From assembly GCA_031423755.1 (NCBI GenBank), contig JANPGC010000027.1, positions 1-17,501 of the forward strand: a DNA stretch of 17,501 nt, given 5' to 3'. Position numbers and translations under genes: made by a program. This DNA is from JANMEX01 sp031423755 (GTDB taxonomy: Bacteria; Pseudomonadota; Alphaproteobacteria; Rhizobiales; Rhizobiaceae). Numbering within the stretch: the first letter of the stretch is position 1; each line of letters begins with the position of its first letter. The notes beneath the pieces are model-generated. The model saw only the letters and a list, made by a program, of their open reading frames with translations. It was not told the DNA's origin and made no database searches. Shown piece by piece: positions 7,569 to 14,079 of this stretch.

Positions 7569-8372
7569 TCACTTCGACGAAATCATCTTCTTGAACGTTT
7601 CCATTTCCGACGACGGGGCGGAGACAAGGTGCGGAGCCGTTGGCCAATCGCCGGACTGGACATCGCTGACCCATTCGCGGAACGCATCGACACGCATGCC
7701 CTGAATGCGGTCGAACTCCTTGGCGAGGTTGGCGTATTGCTTGGAATGGCGCGGCGCGCGGCCAGTGTTGGTGCCGAGCACGTCGCAGGCAAACAAATAT
7801 TGCGCATCGCCCCCAGTGCCGCCACCCATCGAGACCATGAACAGCGAAGTCCGCTTGGAAATCTCTGCCGTGACTTCTGGCGGCACGACTTCGATTTCAA
7901 CGCCGAACGCTCCCGCCTCCTCGTAAGCCTTGCACAAATCCCAGACTTTCATGGCGCTTTCAGCGGTCTTGCCGACGGCCTTGAAACCGCCCGTCCATGT
8001 GCACGTATGCGGGATAAGACCGACATGGCCTATGACCGGGATGCCCTCGTCTGCCATGCGGCGGACTGTGGGCAAGGATGCGGCGCAATAGACGGCGTCA
8101 GCGCCATTGCGCATCATGTCAAAGCCCCAGCGCAAAAATGAATCGGTCGTGCCATCCAGCTCGTAGAGCGGAAGGCCGGGAATGGCGAACAGTGACGGGC
8201 CGACATCGCGGAAATGCTTCTGCGCCAGCATCTCCGGCGGCACGGAAACCATATCGATGCCTGCAGCTTCGGCGGCGGCAAGCTCTTCCCAGTTCTCCAC
8301 CCGCATCATCGTGTATTGGTATTTGCCCTTGTTGGCGCGGACGTCCGCGACTGTCGGCTTCTTGCGTGTCAT
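7569..8372 (-). CDS. PanB-like (ketopantoate hydroxymethyltransferase fold) protein lacking PanB metal ligands
   Basis: A 267-residue (beta/alpha)8-barrel protein recognisably related to PanB, 3-methyl-2-oxobutanoate hydroxymethyltransferase. Conserved with E. coli PanB are GHVGLIP (115-121), the GG..K..G pattern after it (128-134), E161 in VEIEVVP, which aligns with the catalytic Glu181, a Gly-rich loop (SMGGGTGGDAQYL, 181-193) and the terminal SKQYANLAKEF. By hand alignment, the positions of the PanB metal and substrate ligands are all changed: Asp45 falls in VPPEM (44-48), Asp84 in IPGLP (64-68), and Lys112/Glu114 in VYCAAS (94-99). It is therefore unlikely to make ketopantoate. A lyase, aldolase or isomerase role in the operon is an inference. 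The ATG at 8372 has a strong site (GGGAGAG). Automatic annotation as a pantothenate synthesis gene would probably be wrong. Confidence 0.85.
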   Translation of the reverse strand: MTRKKPTVADVRANKGKYQYTMMRVENWEELAAAEAAGIDMVSVPPEMLAQKHFRDVGPSLFAIPGLPLYELDGTTDSFLRWGFDMMRNGADAVYCAASLPTVRRMADEGIPVIGHVGLIPHTCTWTGGFKAVGKTAESAMKVWDLCKAYEEAGAFGVEIEVVPPEVTAEISKRTSLFMVSMGGGTGGDAQYLFACDVLGTNTGRAPRHSKQYANLAKEFDRIQGMRVDAFREWVSDVQSGDWPTAPHLVSAPSSEMETFKKMISSK

Positions 8373-8455
8373 GAAAACTCTCCCAATCCCTCTGCGGGCA
8401 GCTCGGCGCCCATTTTCAGCTTCGCATTCAACCGCCTGTCGGTCAGATCAACCAT
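8369..8455 (-). CDS. Possible 28-residue leader ORF overlapping the PanB-like start
   Basis: A short frame begins with ATG at 8455 (MVDLTDRRLNAKLKMG...) and ends in a TGA that overlaps the ATG of the PanB-like gene as ATGA (8369-8372), an arrangement typical of translational coupling. There is only a weak ribosome binding site, and no homology is apparent to me. The frame is open further upstream, through a 7-bp hairpin, so it could equally be a chance ORF or the worn tail of a lost gene. Confidence 0.2.
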   Translation of the reverse strand: MVDLTDRRLNAKLKMGAELPAEGLGEFS

Positions 8456-8460
8456 AATCC

Positions 8461-8482
8461 GGCGTCGTGAGACAGCGACGCC
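8461..8482 (-). other. Hairpin in the 195-bp gap between the dehydrogenase and PanB-like genes
   Basis: GGCGTCG (8461-8467) and CGACGCC (8476-8482) form a perfect 7-bp stem with an 8-base loop. No T tract follows on the minus strand, so it is a weak terminator candidate; it may instead be an mRNA processing or stability element. The gap also holds a CCACATGTGG palindrome (8517-8526) and no convincing promoter. Confidence 0.3.
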
Positions 8483-8567
8483 CCAATTTCTATCAACTGT
8501 TTCATTCCTGGCTGCCCACATGTGGAAATAACAGCAGTGCTGATCACAAAGTCCGGACCTTTCACTC

Positions 8568-9569
8568 TCAATCATAAAGCGCAGGTTTGGCGACAGGCGT
8601 AACCTTTTCAGGCCTGCCGCTGGCGAGTGCGGCAACGCCCGCATCAGCAACAAGCGTTGCGCAATAGCCGTCCCAGGCGCTGGCCCCTGCCGGGATGCCT
8701 GTGTGGATCGACTTGATCCAGGCCATGTTCTGCAGCCGGTAGGCCTCGGCGAAGCGTGGACGCCAATCTGCGGCGTAGGCAGTGGATTGAGCCAAGCTGA
8801 CATTCAATTCGCTGTGCACCGGCGCGCGTAGCGACACGCTGCCCTTATCCCCGACCAGTTCGCCGCGTACGTCATAGCCGTAAGCGGCGTTGTTGTTGAC
8901 CTCGATGTTGACGAGTTGGCCCGAAACGGTCCTTGCCACCATGAACACCGGCGCGCCGGGCTTAGACGCATCCATGTTTTGCGGCTGAAAGACGCTGATT
9001 TCGGCAAAGTCCGTGCCGAGCACGAAGCGGGCGATGTCGAACTCGTGCGGCGCGGAATTGGTGATGGCCATCTGGCCGGAGAAATTGGACGGAGCCGAAA
9101 CATTGCGATGGAAATTGTGCATCATCAGCGCATCGCCGAGCGTACCCTGCTCGAGTGCGTTGCGCATGGCGATATAGGACGCGTCAAACCGGCGCATGAA
9201 GCCGACCTGCACCAGACGCTTGCCGGATTTCACCTCGTAATCAATGATTTCAAGGCATTCTGCGACGGACGGAGACAGCGGTTTTTCGCACAGTACCGGC
9301 TTGCCCGCCTTGATGCAGGCGATGGACAGCGGGCCATGGGTCTGGTCAGGGCTGGCAATGACAATGGCATCGACTTCGCGGCTATTGATCACGGCAAGCG
9401 GGTCGGTTTCGACGTGCGCTGCGCCCGTTGCATTGGCGACGGATTTCGCCCGCGCTGCGTCCGCGTCACAGATGTAGCGCAGGCTGACGCCGGGCACTTG
9501 CGTGGCAAAAATCGTTGCATGATCCGCGCCCATGATCCCGGCCCCGATCAGGCCAACTCTTATGCTCAC
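8568..9569 (-). CDS. Gfo/Idh/MocA family oxidoreductase, inositol 2-dehydrogenase (IolG)-like
   Basis: Predicted cytoplasmic NAD(P)-dependent dehydrogenase of 333 residues. The N-terminal Rossmann fold carries GAGIMG (9-14), and CEKPL (94-98) supplies the catalytic Lys K96. The protein resembles Bacillus IolG across its length: KRLVQVGFMRRFDASY, MMHNFHRN, the YGYDVRGELVGDKG block, DWRPRFAEAY, and AWDGYCATLVADAG. In IolG the catalytic triad is Lys97, Asp172 and His176. Here K96 and H175 (PHEFD) are kept, but the Asp position is N171 (ITNSAPHEFD). The substrate is thus likely a polyol, cyclitol or sugar, though perhaps not myo-inositol. The start is a GTG at 9569 with GGAG nine bases upstream. 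It lies 39 bp after the hydroxylase-like gene in the same operon. No other iol genes are present. Confidence 0.88.
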   Translation of the reverse strand: MSIRVGLIGAGIMGADHATIFATQVPGVSLRYICDADAARAKSVANATGAAHVETDPLAVINSREVDAIVIASPDQTHGPLSIACIKAGKPVLCEKPLSPSVAECLEIIDYEVKSGKRLVQVGFMRRFDASYIAMRNALEQGTLGDALMMHNFHRNVSAPSNFSGQMAITNSAPHEFDIARFVLGTDFAEISVFQPQNMDASKPGAPVFMVARTVSGQLVNIEVNNNAAYGYDVRGELVGDKGSVSLRAPVHSELNVSLAQSTAYAADWRPRFAEAYRLQNMAWIKSIHTGIPAGASAWDGYCATLVADAGVAALASGRPEKVTPVAKPALYD

Positions 9570-9608
9570 TTGATGTGCTCCGATGCGATGCTGGTCGTTT
9601 TCAAGAGA

Positions 9609-10613
9609 TCAGGTCTTGGCATTCAGGCGCGCAACCTTCTTGGCATAGCGTTCTTCCATCTGGGCCTGCGCTTCCTTGCTGCCGTCGTGCCAAGTGCCGA
9701 AGAGCTTGTCGAGCGCGGTCGTGCCGTCGGCGTAGTTCACCTCGAAATGCTTGTGGTGGAGATAGTGGGCGTAAGCGTGGGTATCGACGAGACCTTCTTT
9801 GCCAGCCTCGATCTTGTCAAACCCGACGTGGCCGACAACCGCACCGGTTCCTGTGATTTGCAAGCCGTAGAGGAACAGCAGCGGATGCGATGGCAGGATG
9901 AGGTGGATGAGCGAATCCGACCAGTAGAGCAGATGCTCGACCGGATGCATCGACAGGCTCGACCACGGGCTTGGATTGACCGAATTGTGGTGCACCGAGT
10001 GGATGTATTTGTAGAGGATCGGCACATGGATCAGCCGGTGGATGCAATAGAAATGCACTTCGTGGAAGATCGGCAGGAAGAAGGCGAACAGCAGCAGCCA
10101 GACCGGATGGTCGGCGAAGGTTGTCCACGGCCCCCAGCCGTTGGCGTAGGCCCACAGGCCAAAGACTTCGTACGCCGTCCAGATCGGCACGCCTGTGCCG
10201 AACGTGCGGATGATGTTGTCGATGTTCTGGCTCTTGAACATAAAGACATCGCTCGGATTTTCCGACGGCCATTTGCCGTTGAATTTGAAATGGTTGCCCT
10301 GTGCCCGCTTGATGTAGAGGCGCAGCTCCAGCGCGCCATAGATGACAAGAACGAGGACGCTGTTGCGGATCAGCAGATAGGCGATCCAACCAACAGACAG
10401 TTCTTTCGTCGTCTCGATGGAGGGTGTCAAATAGAACCAGAACACGGCTGCCAGCGCCATGAACATAAGGTTCCACGGGAAGAAATACCCCTTCAGCCAT
10501 TCCAAAAGCTCAAGCGGCTTTGGCGGGAACTTGAAATAGGGCGCTAATTGCAGCGGGTCTTTTGGCGTGAAATCACCGCGCTTGTTGCGGGTGCCAAATT
10601 GCAGGTCGTCCAT
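9609..10613 (-). CDS. Sterol desaturase / fatty acid hydroxylase family membrane protein
   Basis: A 334-residue integral membrane protein of the fatty-acid-hydroxylase superfamily, in which clustered histidines hold a di-iron centre that uses O2 to hydroxylate or desaturate a substrate, or to cleave an ether. The histidine boxes are all present: H184/H187/H192/H196 in FHEVHFYCIHRLIH, H205-H208-H209 (HSVHH), H223/H227 (HPVEH), and H283-H286-H287 (HYLHH). Hydrophobic segments lie at about 45-62, 75-95, 145-160, 170-185 and 232-260. The N-terminal 40 residues and the Lys/Glu-rich tail appear cytoplasmic. The ATG at 10613 has GGAG eight bases upstream. Known family substrates are sterols, carotenoids, fatty acids and alkylglycerols, so its place between a sugar-type ABC transporter and an IolG-like dehydrogenase is unexpected. 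The natural substrate and electron donor are unknown; no ferredoxin or reductase gene is in the window. Confidence 0.88.
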   Translation of the reverse strand: MDDLQFGTRNKRGDFTPKDPLQLAPYFKFPPKPLELLEWLKGYFFPWNLMFMALAAVFWFYLTPSIETTKELSVGWIAYLLIRNSVLVLVIYGALELRLYIKRAQGNHFKFNGKWPSENPSDVFMFKSQNIDNIIRTFGTGVPIWTAYEVFGLWAYANGWGPWTTFADHPVWLLLFAFFLPIFHEVHFYCIHRLIHVPILYKYIHSVHHNSVNPSPWSSLSMHPVEHLLYWSDSLIHLILPSHPLLFLYGLQITGTGAVVGHVGFDKIEAGKEGLVDTHAYAHYLHHKHFEVNYADGTTALDKLFGTWHDGSKEAQAQMEERYAKKVARLNAKT

Positions 10614-10684
10614 GTCACGTCTCCGGAAATCAGCGATAGTTTGGTCAAGCCTCGAAGAGGCGGTTGTTCAACTCGATGGAATTC

Positions 10685-10718
10685 AAGCCCGGGGCCGGTG
10701 GAGGACGACCCCGGGCTT
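10685..10718 (-). terminator. GC-rich hairpin after the ABC ATPase gene
   Basis: AAGCCCGGGG (10685-10694) and CCCCGGGCTT (10709-10718) form a perfect 10-bp stem with a 14-base loop, 13 bp beyond the ATPase stop and 72 bp before the hydroxylase-like ATG. The minus-strand sequence after it is TTGAATTCC rather than a run of T, so it is probably a partial terminator or an mRNA-stabilising structure that lowers expression of the four enzyme genes relative to the transporter. Confidence 0.5.
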
Positions 10719-10730
10719 CGTGCGCCGCGA

Positions 10731-11549
10731 TCAACCACCGGTCTGTGGCGAATGACCCTCGTGCGTAGACATATAGCTCTGTATTTCCGCTTCAAGCTTG
10801 GCCATCGTCTCGCCGCCAGCCATGAGATCTGTGATCTCCTCGCGCGTCCGTTCGCCCTTCTTGAAGTCCGCCGCGATTGCGCCGCGGATAAGCACGGCGA
10901 AATGATCGCCGACGGCCATTGCGTGCATCACTTGATGGGTGATGAAGATGACAGCCAGACCGCGCCTCTTGGCTTCGTTGACAATGCGCAGCACGTGGCT
11001 GGCCTGCTTGACGCCAAGCGCCGCCGTCGGCTCGTCAAGGATCAGCACACGGGCTCCGAAGTGGACCGCGCGTGCAATCGCCAACGACTGGCGCTCACCG
11101 CCGGACAGGCCACCGACCAGCCGGTCGCCGTCGTCAATGCGCGTGATGCCCATCGCCTGCACCGCCTTGACGGCAATGTCATTGGCCTTCTTTCGGTCGT
11201 AGATCTTGAATGGGCCCCATCCCTTCGTGGGTTCCACCCCGACAAAAAAACTGCGGCCGATGCTCATCAGCGGGAAGGTGCCGCCGAACTGGTGCACCGT
11301 GGCAATGCCCTTTTCGCTGGCTTCACGCGGCGTCTTCATGGTGACGGGCTTACCGTCCATCAGGACAGTGCCGGACGTCGGCACGTAAACGCCTGACATC
11401 AGCTTGATCAGCGTCGACTTGCCGGCACCATTGTCGCCAAGCAGGCACAGCACTTCGCCCGCGCGCACTTTCAGAGAAATGTCGTGCAATACGTCGATTG
11501 GTCCAAATGATTTGCTGACGCCTTGCAGTTCGAGGATTGGAACGGTCAT
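10731..11549 (-). CDS. Sugar ABC transporter, single-domain ATP-binding protein (ribose/fructose class)
   Basis: Cytoplasmic ATPase of 272 residues that powers the import system encoded with it. The Walker A motif is GDNGAGKST (38-46), the ABC signature LSGGERQ (148-154), Walker B VLILDEPTAALG (168-179), and the H-loop His H205 (FITHQ). Unlike RbsA or XylG (about 500 residues, two ATPase halves) it has one nucleotide-binding domain, as in rhizobial FrcA, so it must act as a homodimer. The residues after the Q-loop Gln are unusual (VHQFGGTFPLMSIGRSFFVG). The ATG at 11549 with GAGG nine bases upstream is preferred. A GTG at 11564 overlaps the permease stop as GTGA and would add five residues. 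Confidence 0.92.
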   Translation of the reverse strand: MTVPILELQGVSKSFGPIDVLHDISLKVRAGEVLCLLGDNGAGKSTLIKLMSGVYVPTSGTVLMDGKPVTMKTPREASEKGIATVHQFGGTFPLMSIGRSFFVGVEPTKGWGPFKIYDRKKANDIAVKAVQAMGITRIDDGDRLVGGLSGGERQSLAIARAVHFGARVLILDEPTAALGVKQASHVLRIVNEAKRRGLAVIFITHQVMHAMAVGDHFAVLIRGAIAADFKKGERTREEITDLMAGGETMAKLEAEIQSYMSTHEGHSPQTGG

Positions 11550-11560
11550 GATGTGCGACC

Positions 11561-12577
11561 TCACTTCTTCTTCGGCGAATAGCTGAGCGCCATGTTGCGG
11601 AATGTGTTGTTCATGAGCACGGCGGCAAGCAGCAGCACGCCGATGATCAGGCTCGACCAGTTGCGGTCAAAATCCGTATAGTAGATGCCCTGATTGACGA
11701 TTGCGAAAGTGATCGTGCCGAAAAAGATGCCGATTATCGAGCCAAAACCGCCTGTCAGGAGCACACCGCCAACCACGACAGCGATGATGGCATTGAAGAT
11801 GAACGACTGCCCGCCGCTAACCTGCGCAGAGTTGAACAGGATCGCTTGGCACATGCCGACAAACGATGCTGAAACGGCCGACAACACGAAGAGCAGTATC
11901 GTCATGCGGTCGGTGGGAATGCCGGCATTTCGCGCGCTGACCTTGTCGCCACCCATGGCGAAAATCCAGTTGCCGAAGCGGGAATAGTGGACAAAGAAAA
12001 CGTAACAGGCGGTGAAGAGCACCCACCAGATGACCACCACCTGAAGCTGACCCGGCGGAAAAATGCCCCCGAAGGAAATGAAATCCCCAAACAGTGATTT
12101 GGCCGGACCTTCGACCTTGAGTGCGACATTGGTAGATTTGGTCACCAGCACGGTCAATCCCAGCAGGATGCCCTGCACAGCAAATAGGCTTCCGAGCGTG
12201 ATGATGAGTGACGGCACGTTGGTGCGCACGACCATAGCGCCGTTTACCAGACCGACCAGAACGCCGAAGGCAAGCGTCGCCAGAATGCCCCACCAAATCG
12301 GCAGGCCGTAATGTCCGCCGATAACGGCGGTCAGCATGGCGCCCGCAGGCACCATGGCGCCAACCGAAATATCCAACTCACCCGCGATCATCAGAAGGCC
12401 CACGGGAATGGCGATGATGCCGAGACTGGCAGCAACGTTGAGCCAGCTCGACATGCCGGCAATTTTGAGAAAGTTCAGTCCGCCGAATATGCCGAAAAAA
12501 ATGAGGACGGCAATCAGGCCAAGAAAGGCGCCAGCTTCGGGGCGGCGCAGCAGACTGCCGAGTGAAAAACTATTCAT
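11561..12577 (-). CDS. Sugar ABC transporter permease (RbsC/FrcC-type)
   Basis: Inner-membrane permease of the branched-chain/ribose type, 338 residues with roughly nine or ten membrane segments; it forms the import channel as a homodimer with the ATPase. Typical markers are ELDISVGAMVPAGAM, corresponding to GGIDLSVGS of RbsC, then NVPSLIITLGSLFAVQG, SRFGNWIFAMGGDKVSARNAG and the IIAVVVGGVLLTGGFGSIIG block. The ATG at 12577 is preceded by a strong ribosome binding site (GAGGAGGG). It follows the binding-protein gene by 166 bp and is translationally close to the ATPase gene (11 bp to its ATG). The transported substrate cannot be read from the sequence. Confidence 0.93.
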   Translation of the reverse strand: MNSFSLGSLLRRPEAGAFLGLIAVLIFFGIFGGLNFLKIAGMSSWLNVAASLGIIAIPVGLLMIAGELDISVGAMVPAGAMLTAVIGGHYGLPIWWGILATLAFGVLVGLVNGAMVVRTNVPSLIITLGSLFAVQGILLGLTVLVTKSTNVALKVEGPAKSLFGDFISFGGIFPPGQLQVVVIWWVLFTACYVFFVHYSRFGNWIFAMGGDKVSARNAGIPTDRMTILLFVLSAVSASFVGMCQAILFNSAQVSGGQSFIFNAIIAVVVGGVLLTGGFGSIIGIFFGTITFAIVNQGIYYTDFDRNWSSLIIGVLLLAAVLMNNTFRNMALSYSPKKK

Positions 12578-12703
12578 TTGATTGCCCTCCTCAGAGAATT
12601 TCTATGAATCTCCCCGGACCTTTGTGCCGAGGTTCAGAGAGAGGTCGCGCAAATTTCAACGACTGGTATGAATCAGCTGTCAGAAACCTGTGCGACCCCG
12701 CTT

Positions 12704-12738
12704 CCTTTGTCCCTCCCCCAGACGAGGAGAGGGAAAGG
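12704..12738 (-). other. Hairpin downstream of the binding-protein gene
   Basis: CCTTT-GT-CCCTC (12704-12715) pairs with GAGGG-AAAGG (12729-12738): ten base pairs with a two-base bulge and a 13-base loop, starting 6 bases beyond the stop codon. There is no T tract. Such structures after binding-protein genes commonly protect the upstream mRNA, giving more binding protein than permease. The C-rich/G-rich form also resembles the interspersed hairpins seen after genes in related genomes. Confidence 0.45.
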
Positions 12739-12743
12739 GGTTG

Positions 12744-13718
12744 CTATCGAGCGCCCTTCTGGACACCCACCAATGTCGCATCAATGTTCGATGCGTCAAC
12801 GATGCCTGGACCCGTAAGAACCGGGAAGGTTGGCAGCGACGTACCGAAATCGATTGCCGAGGCCAGAAGGCTTGTGGCCAGATATCCCTGCAGATAAGGC
12901 TGCTGATCAATACAGAACAGCTGCTTGCCTTCCTTGATACGTGCAAGATTGGCTTCGTTCATGTCGAACGATCCCAGCAAAACCTTGCCCGTCTTGCCGG
13001 CCTGATCGATGCCGATGGCGGCAGAGTCGGCGTCACCTGCGGAAATCGTGATCACGCCATCGATGGTTTCGTCTTTCAGCAGTTCGGCCTTGATGGCCTC
13101 AGCCACGGCAGTCGGGTTGCCAAAGCTTGAGGACGGCAACGGCAGTTGGCTGGACTTCACACCGGCCTTTTCCATGCTGTCCTTGATGCCTTTGCAGCGG
13201 GCTTCAATGTTTGCCGTGCCTGGCAGTGTGTTGATACACAGGACATTCTTCTGGCCGTTCTTGGCAAAATATTCGCCGCCAGCAAGGCCGGCAGGATACT
13301 CTTCGTTGCCGACGTAATTAATGGCGCCGAGTTCCTTGGCCTTGTCCGCGCCGCCGGCGTTCATCAGGATAACTTTGATGCCGGCAGCCATTGCGTCTTT
13401 GATCGCAGGATCTTCAGCTTCCGGCACCCAATCCGGAATCACCAGACCATCAACCTTCTGGCTGATCGCGGTGCGGATCAGCTGCACAACATCAGGTGCA
13501 AAATTGTCGTAGTTGACGAGGCGCAGATAGTTCACAGAGCCGCCGTTGGCGACAATACCGGGCGTCGCATCGTCAAGGCCCTTCTTGATCTTGTTCCAGA
13601 ACGCATCGTCGTTCGAGCCACCGATGACGGCGATGTTGGCAGACTGCGACGGCACAACGCCGAGCGCCAGCACAGCGCCCGTAAGCATCACGCCCGCCAT
13701 CTGTTTCAAAGTCTTCAT
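12744..13718 (-). CDS. Periplasmic sugar-binding protein of ABC transporter (RbsB-type)
   Basis: Secreted substrate-binding protein, 324 residues, first gene of the operon. Residues 1 to about 26 form a Sec signal peptide (MKTLKQMAGVMLTGAVLALG, cut after SQSA). The mature part has the periplasmic-binding-protein type I fold of the ribose/galactose class: ANIAVIGGSNDDAFWNKIKKG, VVQLIRTAISQKVDGLVIPD, GIKVILMNAGG, YVGNEEYPAGLAGGEYFAKNG, ETIDGVITISAGDADSAAIG, LLGSFDMNEANLARIKEGK and CIDQQPYLQGYLATSLL. The ATG at 13718 has GGAGGAG eight bases upstream; the frame extends to 13943, but that would place about 75 residues before the signal peptide. A sugar, sugar acid or cyclitol is the probable ligand by family, with no finer call possible. 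Confidence 0.92.
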   Translation of the reverse strand: MKTLKQMAGVMLTGAVLALGVVPSQSANIAVIGGSNDDAFWNKIKKGLDDATPGIVANGGSVNYLRLVNYDNFAPDVVQLIRTAISQKVDGLVIPDWVPEAEDPAIKDAMAAGIKVILMNAGGADKAKELGAINYVGNEEYPAGLAGGEYFAKNGQKNVLCINTLPGTANIEARCKGIKDSMEKAGVKSSQLPLPSSSFGNPTAVAEAIKAELLKDETIDGVITISAGDADSAAIGIDQAGKTGKVLLGSFDMNEANLARIKEGKQLFCIDQQPYLQGYLATSLLASAIDFGTSLPTFPVLTGPGIVDASNIDATLVGVQKGAR

Positions 13719-13962
13719 TTTGGTCTTCTCCTCCGGTTGCCGTCTCAAGACGGATTGATGAAGTGGCCTGATCTGCCGACGCTCTGCGCGCTGGACTACG
13801 CAAAAAGCTTCGCCGTGCTGGGGACCCGCAATGGCGGATGCCGCAGTTGCCTGCTTCAAATTTGCACCTAACACTCCTCCGGGCTGCCACGCTCCCAACG
13901 CGCTGCGCATTCCGTAACCGGAACATTCCATAGGAAACAGCACAGGAAAAGCGGCAATCTGA

Positions 13963-13978
13963 TTTGATTTACATCAAA
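13963..13978. promoter_or_regulatory. Candidate LacI-type operator 1
   Basis: TTTGAT-TTAC-ATCAAA has perfect 6-bp arms around a 4-base spacer. It shares the half-site TTACATCA with candidate operator 2, 88 bp away centre to centre, which would suit repression by looping from a tetrameric or dimer-pair LacI-family protein. It lies on the operon side of the control region. Confidence 0.4.
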
Positions 13979-14044
13979 AAGGCACGAAACGAAACAAACG
14001 TTCCATTTTTTCGTCGTTGTGCAGTGCAACAAAGACGATTTGAG

Positions 14045-14067
14045 TTGACTTGATGCAAATTACATCA
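14045..14067. promoter_or_regulatory. Candidate LacI-type operator 2 with adjacent -35-like box
   Basis: TGATGCAAATTACATCA (14051-14067) is a 17-bp near-palindrome: seven of eight half-site positions are symmetrical. TTGACT (14045-14050) directly before it resembles a -35 box reading towards the regulator gene, so a repressor bound here would sit between -35 and -10. No good -10 follows (CATGAT at 14071-14076 is the nearest). Confidence 0.42.
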
Positions 14068-14079
14068 GAGCATGATGCG

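Larger units (their letters stand above)
13719..14079. promoter_or_regulatory. Divergent control region between ABC operon and LacI regulator
   Basis: This 361-bp stretch carries no convincing gene. The part next to the regulator is AT-rich compared with its surroundings and holds two palindromes listed separately, another imperfect one (TTGTGCAGTGCAACAA, 14017-14032) and AACGTT (14007-14012). Promoters for both directions should lie here. The operon's 5' leader is probably over 150 bases, since no promoter-like pair is evident near 13719-13900. Exact starts cannot be set by eye. Confidence 0.6.

Noticed and set aside
7569..8372. Pantothenate biosynthesis gene panB
   Set aside because: The ligand residues of PanB are replaced and panC is not adjacent; the operon is a transport/catabolism unit.
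6744..9569. Myo-inositol catabolism (iol) cluster
   Set aside because: Only an IolG-like protein and a sugar-isomerase-fold protein are present; iolB, iolC, iolD and iolE are absent and the dehydrogenase lacks the catalytic Asp.
8916..10547. 543-residue plus-strand frame opposite the dehydrogenase and hydroxylase-like genes
   Set aside because: It spans two well-supported minus-strand genes and their junction; Asp/His/Val/Glu-rich antisense composition; a shadow despite its length.
10548..11396. 282-residue plus-strand frame opposite the ABC ATPase
   Set aside because: Shadow of the ATPase gene, whose Walker and signature motifs are clear on the minus strand.
12744..13943. 399-residue version of the binding protein
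   Set aside because: It would place about 75 residues before a clear signal peptide; the ATG at 13718 has an excellent ribosome binding site.
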